Of a DNA stretch of 5,994 nucleotides, positions 1-5,241 are shown piece after piece (position 1 is the first letter of the stretch; every line of letters starts with the position of its first letter). The notes below the pieces were generated by a model, which saw only the letters and a list, made by a program, of their open reading frames with translations, had not been told where the DNA came from and made no database searches. Both the position numbers and the translations under genes were made by a program. Location of the stretch: positions 1-5,994 of the forward strand of contig CAZWVK010000143.1 of NCBI GenBank assembly GCA_964636785.1. Reading direction: 5' to 3'. This stretch comes from UBA6776 sp964636785 (GTDB lineage Bacteria > Bdellovibrionota > Bdellovibrionia > Bdellovibrionales > UBA1609).

Positions 1-82
1 TTTGTGAGGAGTTGAGTGAGCCTGGAATCATCCAAAAACTTTCCTTCGTCTTCCAGACTTTTTCGAGCTCCTTGGCCGTCAA
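1..82 (-). CDS. menE: 5' end of the next operon gene, probably OSB-CoA ligase MenE (runs off left edge)
   Basis: An open frame leaves the window at its left edge. The preferred start is TTG at 80-82, which overlaps the menC stop as TTGA (4 bases). A GGAG core lies 8 bases upstream, and this geometry mirrors the ATGA overlaps elsewhere in the operon. An in-frame ATG at 95-97 would add five residues but has no ribosome site. Only 27 codons are visible (TAKELEKVWK, then TKESFWMIPGSLNSSQ), too few to show any AMP-binding motif. The identity is inferred from position: MenE is the only OSB-pathway enzyme up to MenB not otherwise present, and menE follows menC in many clusters. That a gene starts here is well supported; its name is less so. 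Confidence 0.5.
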   Translation of the reverse strand, partial: MTAKELEKVWKTKESFWMIPGSLNSSQ

Positions 83-1038
83 AGAAGTCTCTCCCATTTT
101 AACGAGTGAAGAATCGAATCAAAACCAACTCCTAATCCCTTCGGGGCCTTTGGTTTTGCCATATAACCATCCCAGGCCCAGTCAAAGTCCGAACTCAAAT
201 AGTTTCGACTCTGTGATACCCCATGAATATCTTTTTTATGAGGTTGAAGCTTTTCAAATTTGGCTGTTTCCCAGAGGGAAAAAGCCTGCCCAATGGGGTG
301 ATCCATACTATGAGTGCTGATCACACGAAAATCTCGGACACGCTCCAATGGGAGTGTGGCTCTTGCGGTTTTGATCACTTGATGAGGCCACTCCGAGGAA
401 TAGTAAAAATCCGAAGCCAATTTCATGGATGCATCAGCTGGAAGCTTTGAGTTTTCATAGTCCTTTCGGCTTGGTGTCCAAGGGTCCTCAATCAGATCGA
501 TAAATCGAAACAAGTGCTTTGTATTCTGATAGAACTCCGTAAACTCTTCGCGTGTCAGAGACCCACTGAAATCAAGACGAATTTTTTCATTTGGAGAAAT
601 GGCGTGGGCTAGGGCACTAAGAAGCTGAGAATCCTTTTTCACATCACCATGCATTTTCAGTTTGAAGGTTGAAAATCCAAGTTCTCTTAAAACATCGAGT
701 TCTTTTTCACCATCCATTGGAAAAAGAAGGCCGTGGGATTCAGGCATGGCGAGCCCGAGAAAAAGAGAGCGTCCTCTTGACCTAGCCCAGCCGTCCACTG
801 AATTTCGCCATAAACTCTTTTCTAAAAGCGCATGTGAAAAATCACCTTCGCTTAAAAGACTTAAAATCTCATTAAGATTTGGATCTCCAAATTCCGGCCA
901 TGGAAAAAGATCGGAAAATCCGATCTGATTGAGTGACCACTGAACTTTAAGAAGAGCACCTTTTCTTGGCTGCGCAGAGCTTTGAGCATTTGGCTTTTTA
1001 TAAGGTGTTAATGTGTAAGGGTGTATCCAGATTTTCAT
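79..1038 (-). CDS. menC: o-Succinylbenzoate synthase MenC (enolase superfamily)
   Basis: Dehydrates SHCHC to o-succinylbenzoate. The 319 residues match the usual length. An N-terminal capping domain, with GFSDLFPWPEFG at 40-51 in the place of the family's GWGEaaPLPGF, leads into the barrel. The catalytic set is complete: the K-x-K of FKLK (Lys126, Lys128), metal ligands Asp156 (RLDFSG), Glu184 (IEDPW) and Asp210 (LASDF), and Lys223 (VIK). The spacing from the K-x-K to the first two ligands is nearly identical to E. coli MenC. The C-terminus has the glycine-rich KGLGVGFDS (300-308). Sequence away from these motifs is divergent, as is normal for MenC. The enolase superfamily also contains N-acylamino acid racemases and dipeptide epimerases, but the context settles the assignment. 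The start lies in an ATGA overlap with menA without a clear Shine-Dalgarno. The 3' end overlaps the next gene. Confidence 0.9.
   Translation of the reverse strand: MKIWIHPYTLTPYKKPNAQSSAQPRKGALLKVQWSLNQIGFSDLFPWPEFGDPNLNEILSLLSEGDFSHALLEKSLWRNSVDGWARSRGRSLFLGLAMPESHGLLFPMDGEKELDVLRELGFSTFKLKMHGDVKKDSQLLSALAHAISPNEKIRLDFSGSLTREEFTEFYQNTKHLFRFIDLIEDPWTPSRKDYENSKLPADASMKLASDFYYSSEWPHQVIKTARATLPLERVRDFRVISTHSMDHPIGQAFSLWETAKFEKLQPHKKDIHGVSQSRNYLSSDFDWAWDGYMAKPKAPKGLGVGFDSILHSLKWERLL
88..95 (-). promoter_or_regulatory. Ribosome binding site of the gene after menC
   Basis: GGGAGAGA on the minus strand lies within the last codons of menC. Its GGAG core is 8 bases before the TTG at 82. For the alternative ATG at 97 it would lie inside the coding region, so it argues for the TTG start. 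Confidence 0.5.
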
Positions 1039-1907
1039 GGGATGAGTAACCCCAAAGATATGACTAAAGCAAACAGGATATGAATCAATGAACTTCGCGC
1101 GAGAAACTGATTGTAAATTCGGCTTGGTGGGGTTTTTAAAACATCCCTTGAAAGTTTATACATTGGAAAGATCAGCGCAAGGCCCAAGAAGAAAACCAAC
1201 CACTGATCCATCATGGCCCAGTAAGAGTGGACCAATAAAAAGCTAAGAAAGAGAACGGGAACTTCCCACTTGGAGTATTTTCCAAGTCTCACAGCAAAAG
1301 TTTTTTTACCGACAAGCTCATCTTGCTCTTGATCCCGAATATTATTGATTGAAATCAAAACAGTTCCAAGAAGACCCACTTGAGTTCCTAGAATAAAAGT
1401 CGATAAATCAAACTCTCCACTGTGAAGGTAAACCGTTCCACCCACAGCGACCCAACCAAAAAAAATCAAAACAAAAAGATCACCGAGCCCCTTATAAGCC
1501 AGGGGGTAGGGACCACCTGTGTACAGATAGCCCATAATCAGTGACAAAAGACCAATTATGACAATCGGCCATCCACCAATAATCACAAGAGGAATTCCAC
1601 AAAGGAATGCGAATCCAAAAAATGCAAAACCAATCCGATGAACCAGCTTGACGCTCAACCACCCACTTTGTGTGGCGCGGGCTTCACCAAGACGAGATTC
1701 TGTATCCGCTCCTTTTGCAAAATCAATGGCATCATTAAAAAAATTGGTTCCAATTTGAATGGCGGTGGCGCCAAGAAGACTTAAGATAAAAACAAGAAGG
1801 GACCATTTTCCATGCACCTGAGATGCAAAGATGGTCCCCACAATCACCGGCACTAAAGAAGCCGTTAAGGTTTTAGGACGGGTTGCCAACCAAATTGAGC
1901 GCAGCAT
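1035..1907 (-). CDS. menA: 1,4-Dihydroxy-2-naphthoate polyprenyltransferase MenA
   Basis: Membrane UbiA-family enzyme that joins DHNA to a polyprenyl diphosphate, releasing CO2 and diphosphate, to give demethylmenaquinone. The 290 residues form a series of hydrophobic helices, probably eight or nine, with few charged residues outside the cytosolic loops. The first Asp-rich motif is NFFNDAIDFAKGAD (55-68), followed by ESRLGEARATQSG (70-82), which corresponds to the MenA consensus TExRLGPxRxTQSG. A middle motif, YTGGPYPLAYKGLGD, is at 129-143. The second Asp motif is INNIRDQEQDELVGKKT (187-203). The TQSG and INNIRD signatures point to MenA rather than UbiA or heme O synthase. The ATG is 2 bases after the menB stop and has no clear Shine-Dalgarno, so translation probably depends on ribosomes ending menB. 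menA is often outside men clusters (as in E. coli); here it lies within one. Confidence 0.95.
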   Translation of the reverse strand: MLRSIWLATRPKTLTASLVPVIVGTIFASQVHGKWSLLVFILSLLGATAIQIGTNFFNDAIDFAKGADTESRLGEARATQSGWLSVKLVHRIGFAFFGFAFLCGIPLVIIGGWPIVIIGLLSLIMGYLYTGGPYPLAYKGLGDLFVLIFFGWVAVGGTVYLHSGEFDLSTFILGTQVGLLGTVLISINNIRDQEQDELVGKKTFAVRLGKYSKWEVPVLFLSFLLVHSYWAMMDQWLVFFLGLALIFPMYKLSRDVLKTPPSRIYNQFLARSSLIHILFALVISLGLLIP

Positions 1908-1909
1908 AT

Positions 1910-2743
1910 CTATGGCAGTCGCGGAAACTTTGAAAAGTCAGGCTTTCGTTTTTCAACAAATGCGTTTTTTCCCTCTTTGGCTTCTTCACTCATGTAGTAA
2001 AGGAGTGTGGCATCGCCGGCCAAATCCAGAAGACCCATCTGTCCGTCACAATCCGCATTGAGAGAAGCTTTTAGACATCGTAGTGCCAATGGAGAAAGTT
2101 CAAGCATCTCTCGGCACCATTTGACTGTCTCAGCTTCCAACTCCTCATAAGGAACAACATGATTCACGAGTCCCATCTTCAATGCCGCATCGGCATCATA
2201 CTGTCTGCAAAGGAACCAAATTTCACGAGCCTTCTTTTGCCCGATGATGCGAGCGAGGTAGCTGCTTCCAAGGCCACCATCAAAAGATCCAACTTTGGGA
2301 CCAGTTTGTCCAAATTTGGCATTGTCTGCGGCAATCGTTAAATCACAAACCACATGAAGAACATGTCCCCCGCCGACGGCATACCCCGCAACCATCGCCA
2401 CAACAGGCTTTGGCATAAAACGGATCTGTTTATGTACATCTAAAATGTTCAAACGAGGCACACCATCTGAACCCACATATCCCGCATGCCCACGAACTTT
2501 TTGATCACCACCGGAACAGAAAGCCTCTTTGCCCTCGCCTGTCAGAATAATCACACCCATTGAGCTATCTTCACGACAGATTTCAAGAGCATCTTTGAGC
2601 TCATGCACTGTTTGTGGTCGAAAAGCATTGCGAACTTCGGGACGATTGATGGTGATCTTTCCAATGCCGTCTTCTGTTCTTTCTAATTTGATGTCGGTGT
2701 AAGTTTTAAGAGAAGTCCAAACCGTGGGCTGAGAGGTTGCCAT
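1910..2743 (-). CDS. menB: 1,4-Dihydroxy-2-naphthoyl-CoA synthase MenB, type I
   Basis: Ring-closes o-succinylbenzoyl-CoA to DHNA-CoA; crotonase fold, cytoplasmic oligomer. The 277 residues from the chosen ATG are close to the E. coli protein (285) and very similar to it. Landmarks are ITINRPEVRNAF (30-41), CSGGDQKVRG (76-85), the oxyanion-hole region AGYAVGGGH (119-127), QTGPKVGSFDGG (146-157), IGQKKAREIWFLCRQYDA (167-184), LNADCDGQ (228-235) and RKPDFSKF (266-273). Gly148 in QTG marks the bicarbonate-dependent type I class; type II enzymes have Asp there. Asp155 matches catalytic Asp163 of E. coli, and Tyr250 matches Tyr258. Start choice: a TTG at 2749 would add two residues but sits only 3 bases from AAAGGAG. 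The ATG at 2743 sits 9 bases away and is preferred. The stop is 2 bases before menA. Confidence 0.97.
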   Translation of the reverse strand: MATSQPTVWTSLKTYTDIKLERTEDGIGKITINRPEVRNAFRPQTVHELKDALEICREDSSMGVIILTGEGKEAFCSGGDQKVRGHAGYVGSDGVPRLNILDVHKQIRFMPKPVVAMVAGYAVGGGHVLHVVCDLTIAADNAKFGQTGPKVGSFDGGLGSSYLARIIGQKKAREIWFLCRQYDADAALKMGLVNHVVPYEELEAETVKWCREMLELSPLALRCLKASLNADCDGQMGLLDLAGDATLLYYMSEEAKEGKNAFVEKRKPDFSKFPRLP

Positions 2744-2783
2744 TTTCAATTGCTCCTTTGATTACAGAATTGAAGATGGCCAT
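2706..2783 (-). CDS. Possible 25-codon upstream mini-ORF overlapping the start of menB
   Basis: In the spacer before menB, the minus strand has AGAGGAG followed 6 bases later by an ATG at 2783. This opens a frame of 25 codons (MAIFNSVIKG, then AIENGNLSAHGLDFS) ending in TAA at 2706-2708. It starts 40 bases before the menB ATG and ends about 35 bases inside menB, in a different frame. It also reads through the menB ribosome site. No recognised family. It might be a leader peptide that modulates or couples menB translation, or a chance pairing of a Shine-Dalgarno-like string with an ATG. The good ribosome site is the only direct support. Confidence 0.3.
   Translation of the reverse strand: MAIFNSVIKGAIENGNLSAHGLDFS
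2753..2759 (-). promoter_or_regulatory. Ribosome binding site of menB (decides the start)
   Basis: AAAGGAG on the minus strand is 9 bases from the ATG at 2743 and only 3 bases from an in-frame TTG at 2749. The spacing favours the ATG and shortens the longest open frame by two codons. Confidence 0.7.
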
Positions 2784-2789
2784 AACTCA

Positions 2790-2796
2790 CTCCTCT
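2790..2796 (-). promoter_or_regulatory. Shine-Dalgarno-like site in the menB leader
   Basis: AGAGGAG on the minus strand, 6 bases before the ATG at 2783. It is as strong as the sites of the confirmed genes but does not serve menB, whose start is a further 40 bases downstream and which has its own AAAGGAG. Confidence 0.4.
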
Positions 2797-2815
2797 TGGC
2801 CCGGTCAGTCAAGCC

Positions 2816-3010
2816 CTATCCGTTGAGTTTCTTCAAGAACTCTTCAGGCTCCTCTTTAACAAGGAATTTAAAGCCACTGATGTACACTTTGAGGTGGCCT
2901 TCCACTCTTGTGCTGCTAGGAACGACCTCAAAAGCATCAACGGCATTGTTGCGCACAAACAAGGTCTGATTGTCCGTTGTTTTAACTTCAACATAGTTCT
3001 TATCTTCCAT
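2816..3010 (-). CDS. Small 64-residue protein of unknown function, FlbD/SwrD-like pattern
   Basis: I do not recognise this as a menaquinone enzyme. It encodes 64 residues with no signal peptide, membrane segment or cysteine. The pattern is strand-rich: YVEVKTTDNQTLFVRNN (6-22), AVDAFEVVP (23-31), HLKVYISGFKFLVKEEPEEF (39-58) and a short C-terminal helix. The order resembles the FlbD/SwrD small-protein pattern, a beta hairpin with an N-x-x-x-I-E-x-x-P-like turn, then a strand pair and V-x-E-S-x-E-E-V. This is a by-eye resemblance, not a search result. AAGGAG lies 5 bases before the ATG, the best ribosome site in the window, so the gene is very probably translated. It lies in the same direction as its neighbours, 39 bases after menH and 72 bases before the preferred menB start. 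It could be a regulator or scaffold for the operon, or an unrelated passenger. The sequence does not decide between these. Confidence 0.75.
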   Translation of the reverse strand: MEDKNYVEVKTTDNQTLFVRNNAVDAFEVVPSSTRVEGHLKVYISGFKFLVKEEPEEFLKKLNG

Positions 3011-3015
3011 GAGTT

Positions 3016-3021
3016 CTCCTT
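3016..3021 (-). promoter_or_regulatory. Ribosome binding site of the 64-residue gene
   Basis: A full AAGGAG on the minus strand, 5 bases from the ATG at 3010. It is the main sequence evidence that the small gene is real and fixes its start. Confidence 0.75.
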
Positions 3022-3049
3022 GTGAGGTTTTTTCAATCTTAAATCATTC

Positions 3050-3751
3050 TTAAAAAAGTTCACAGAGCCAGGACCAGTCTTCTCCTGCGATGAGTCGATG
3101 GCCTCTTGCAGAAAGAGTGACAAAATGATCTCGATCTCCACGTTGCTTCTGGATTTGCTCCATAATCCTAATGAACTTTGAATCCTTCTCGCCACACACC
3201 CAAATTAAAGATTTCTTAAAACTTATGAGTTCGGAGTAAGAAAACTGATGGTTTGTATTGGAAAAATTCAGAAACGCTTTTCCAAGTGCAGCACGATCCA
3301 GTCCATCAAGATTTGTGTTTAAGGGTGTATCATGGCGAAAGATCTCCTGTTCTTGCCATTTTTCTGCGAAGTCCATCAGAGAGGAGTCTTTAAGACGCTC
3401 GAGCCACATATTCTCCCATTTTCGACGATCTTGAATCTCATCTTTATCAAAAATGCCCGGATGAGTGCTCAGAAGAATGACCTGTTGGAAACGCTCTGGG
3501 AAAAACAGAGCCAGATGGAGTGCGATTCGTCCGCCCAAAGAGTAACCCATCAGATGAAGAGGCTCTTTTCCAAAACGATCATCCAGTTCATCTAAAATTT
3601 TTGAAGCTGTGGTTTTAAAATCTGTATCTAAAAGATCACGATCTTTTCCAAATAAATCCGGAGCCCAAAAATTTTTAAAGCCGAGTGTCTCATTGAGTCC
3701 CGTGAAATCCTGACTGGAACCTAAAAACCCATGGAGGGCTAAAAGATTCAT
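3050..3751 (-). CDS. menH: SHCHC synthase MenH (alpha/beta hydrolase fold)
   Basis: Eliminates pyruvate from SEPHCHC to give 2-succinyl-6-hydroxy-2,4-cyclohexadiene-1-carboxylate (SHCHC). The 233-residue product is a compact alpha/beta hydrolase with the family landmarks in order. HGFLGS (7-12) is the oxyanion-loop motif. GYSLGGR (69-75) is the nucleophile elbow with Ser71. STHPGI (95-100) is followed by a basic RRKW (109-112), as in the MenH consensus SxxPGL. CGEKD gives Asp190, and ARGH gives His218. The Ser-Asp-His triad is therefore complete and normally spaced. The ATG overlaps the menD stop by ATGA and has GGGAG 8 bases upstream. The position right after menD is the usual one for menH and separates it from unrelated hydrolases. 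A stretch of 39 bases follows before the next gene. Confidence 0.9.
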   Translation of the reverse strand: MNLLALHGFLGSSQDFTGLNETLGFKNFWAPDLFGKDRDLLDTDFKTTASKILDELDDRFGKEPLHLMGYSLGGRIALHLALFFPERFQQVILLSTHPGIFDKDEIQDRRKWENMWLERLKDSSLMDFAEKWQEQEIFRHDTPLNTNLDGLDRAALGKAFLNFSNTNHQFSYSELISFKKSLIWVCGEKDSKFIRIMEQIQKQRGDRDHFVTLSARGHRLIAGEDWSWLCELF

Positions 3752-5241
3752 TTCAAAGACTCCCAGAACGCTTTTGTTTGCGAGGCGTCAGGTTGAATTT
3801 CAATCAAAGTCGAGTGATCTCCAAATGGAGTTCTTTTCGTATCAAATAACTCATAATGAAGGCCCCACATTTGCGCGAAGTTTTCAAATTTTATCTTATG
3901 ACGATTCAGATGAATCTCTTTGCCACCAAACATGCGATCAAAAATCATTCCTCCACCATTATTAATAACAGCGATAAAGGTCTTAGATTTTAGATTTTGC
4001 ATCACCCAAGGGGCATTCAAGTCATAAAGACAAGTCAGATCCCCAAAAACTCCAAGAGCGGGATGATCTTTTGCAGTTGCGAGTCCTAAAAAAGTTGAGA
4101 TTTGTCCATCAATGCCATTGGCACCTCGACTGGCGCGGACATCCGGGAAATTCTTTCCTGAACTTACAAAATCCCACTCACGAATAGGAAGAGAGTTCCC
4201 AAGATAAACCATTCTTTCGGATGACCACATCTGCTGTAGCGAGCGAATCAATGCCGGCTCAGATAGGGGAAACTGTTTTAATGCATTCTCTCTTTGATTT
4301 CTGAAACTCAGCTCACGTTCGATGATTCTTGAAAGCTCTTCATCTTCGAGCTGAGGAAATTGGAGTGCATTTAAGTCTTCAAGTGGCCAGACATCTCTGA
4401 TCCATGAAAGCCCTGAAAAGTCATTGTGGCTGAAATTTAAAACAGGCAGTGAAAGGGTCTCCAAATCTCGCCACACGCGGTGTGTGGGCACATGACCAAT
4501 TCGAATAACTCCATCCACTCCATTCTTAGAAACCAACTTTTCTGGAAACTCAATCTCGACATTAGAAAAATCAGCGTGACCTTTTAGGCCAGAGGTCGCT
4601 TCGAAAAAGCACGGAAGTTTTACTTCACTTAAAAGGTTTTTGATCTTTTCCATCGGGAACTGGAAGCTTCCTGAGACTATGATCAACGGCCGTTTCACCG
4701 ATGATAAAAACTGCTCTGGATTTAAAACGTTGGGTTTCTCAGGGACAGTCAGCGGTGCGGAGTGAAAGAGTGGTTCGGAAAAGCCAATATTGATATGAAG
4801 AGGGGATCGTTGATCCCAATCATTGATTTCTAAATTTTCATCTTCAATATCGTAAATCATTCTGCAGTAAGATGAAAAGATCCCGGCTTGCTCAATAGTT
4901 TGAGGAGCTCCAGAGCCGCGAAAATGCTTTGGCCGATCTGCGCTTAAGATGATCAAGGGAGTGTGGGAGTAAAAGGCCTCAATGCATGCAGAAAGAGTTT
5001 CAGATACCGCGGTTCCAGAAGTCGTAACCACAGCGACGGGCGCATTTTGAGCCTGAGAAAGACCAAGAGCATAAAAGCTCGCTGAGCGCTCATCAAAATG
5101 GGAGTGCACCTTGAATTTTGAGTTTGCAAAAAAAGCCTCGGTGAGTGGTGCATTTCTTCCGCCGGGACATACCACCACCTGTAAGCAATCCCATTTCAAA
5201 AGTTCTTGAATGACATTTTTGACACGACTTTGATTGTTCAT
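3748..5241 (-). CDS. menD: SEPHCHC synthase MenD (ThDP-dependent)
   Basis: Condenses isochorismate with 2-oxoglutarate, with loss of CO2, to give SEPHCHC, using thiamine diphosphate and a divalent metal. The 497 residues are fewer than the roughly 550-580 usual for MenD, and the shortening appears to be mainly in the middle domain. The N-terminal pyrimidine-binding domain shows CPGGRNAPL (25-33), FDERSASFYALG with the cofactor-activating Glu51 (49-60), TTSGTAVSE (73-81), SADRP (100-104) and GAPQTIEQ (111-118). The C-terminal diphosphate domain shows SRGANGIDG (371-379), the metal motif GDLTCLYDLN (400-409) and INNGGGMIF (426-434). Against E. coli MenD, Ser32 of GSRS is Gly28 here and Asn117 of ANQ is Pro113, while Arg33, Glu55 and Gln118 are kept as Arg29, Glu51 and Gln114. 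The start overlaps menF (ATGA) and is preceded by AAGGAAA about 5 bases upstream. It also overlaps menH by ATGA. Confidence 0.95.
   Translation of the reverse strand: MNNQSRVKNVIQELLKWDCLQVVVCPGGRNAPLTEAFFANSKFKVHSHFDERSASFYALGLSQAQNAPVAVVTTSGTAVSETLSACIEAFYSHTPLIILSADRPKHFRGSGAPQTIEQAGIFSSYCRMIYDIEDENLEINDWDQRSPLHINIGFSEPLFHSAPLTVPEKPNVLNPEQFLSSVKRPLIIVSGSFQFPMEKIKNLLSEVKLPCFFEATSGLKGHADFSNVEIEFPEKLVSKNGVDGVIRIGHVPTHRVWRDLETLSLPVLNFSHNDFSGLSWIRDVWPLEDLNALQFPQLEDEELSRIIERELSFRNQRENALKQFPLSEPALIRSLQQMWSSERMVYLGNSLPIREWDFVSSGKNFPDVRASRGANGIDGQISTFLGLATAKDHPALGVFGDLTCLYDLNAPWVMQNLKSKTFIAVINNGGGMIFDRMFGGKEIHLNRHKIKFENFAQMWGLHYELFDTKRTPFGDHSTLIEIQPDASQTKAFWESLK
3760..3764 (-). promoter_or_regulatory. 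Ribosome binding site of menH
   Basis: GGGAG on the minus strand lies 8 bases before the menH ATG at 3751, within the end of menD. It supports the ATG in the ATGA overlap as the start. Confidence 0.5.

Noticed and set aside
12..320. Plus-strand open frame of 102 codons over the menC 3' end
   Set aside because: It lies wholly opposite menC and the next gene, both with full motif or ribosome-site support. It has no recognisable motif of its own and is a shadow frame.
2784..2815. Possible internal promoter before menB (TTGACT on the minus strand)
   Set aside because: TTGACT resembles a -35 box, but nothing close to TATAAT lies 16-18 bases downstream.
2750..2815. Possible terminator or hairpin between the small gene and menB (GGCC...GGCC, CTTG...CAAG)
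   Set aside because: The stems are only 4 base pairs with long or awkward loops and no T-tract follows, so there is no convincing intrinsic terminator or attenuator.
2833..3195. Minus-strand open frame of 120 codons spanning the menH 3' end and the small gene
   Set aside because: It runs in a different frame through two better supported genes, cutting across the catalytic His region of menH and the AAGGAG of the small gene. The product has no sensible domain pattern.
3332..3595. Plus-strand open frame of 87 codons opposite menH
   Set aside because: Antisense to the conserved nucleophile region of menH; the open frame is explained by the codon pattern of the real gene.
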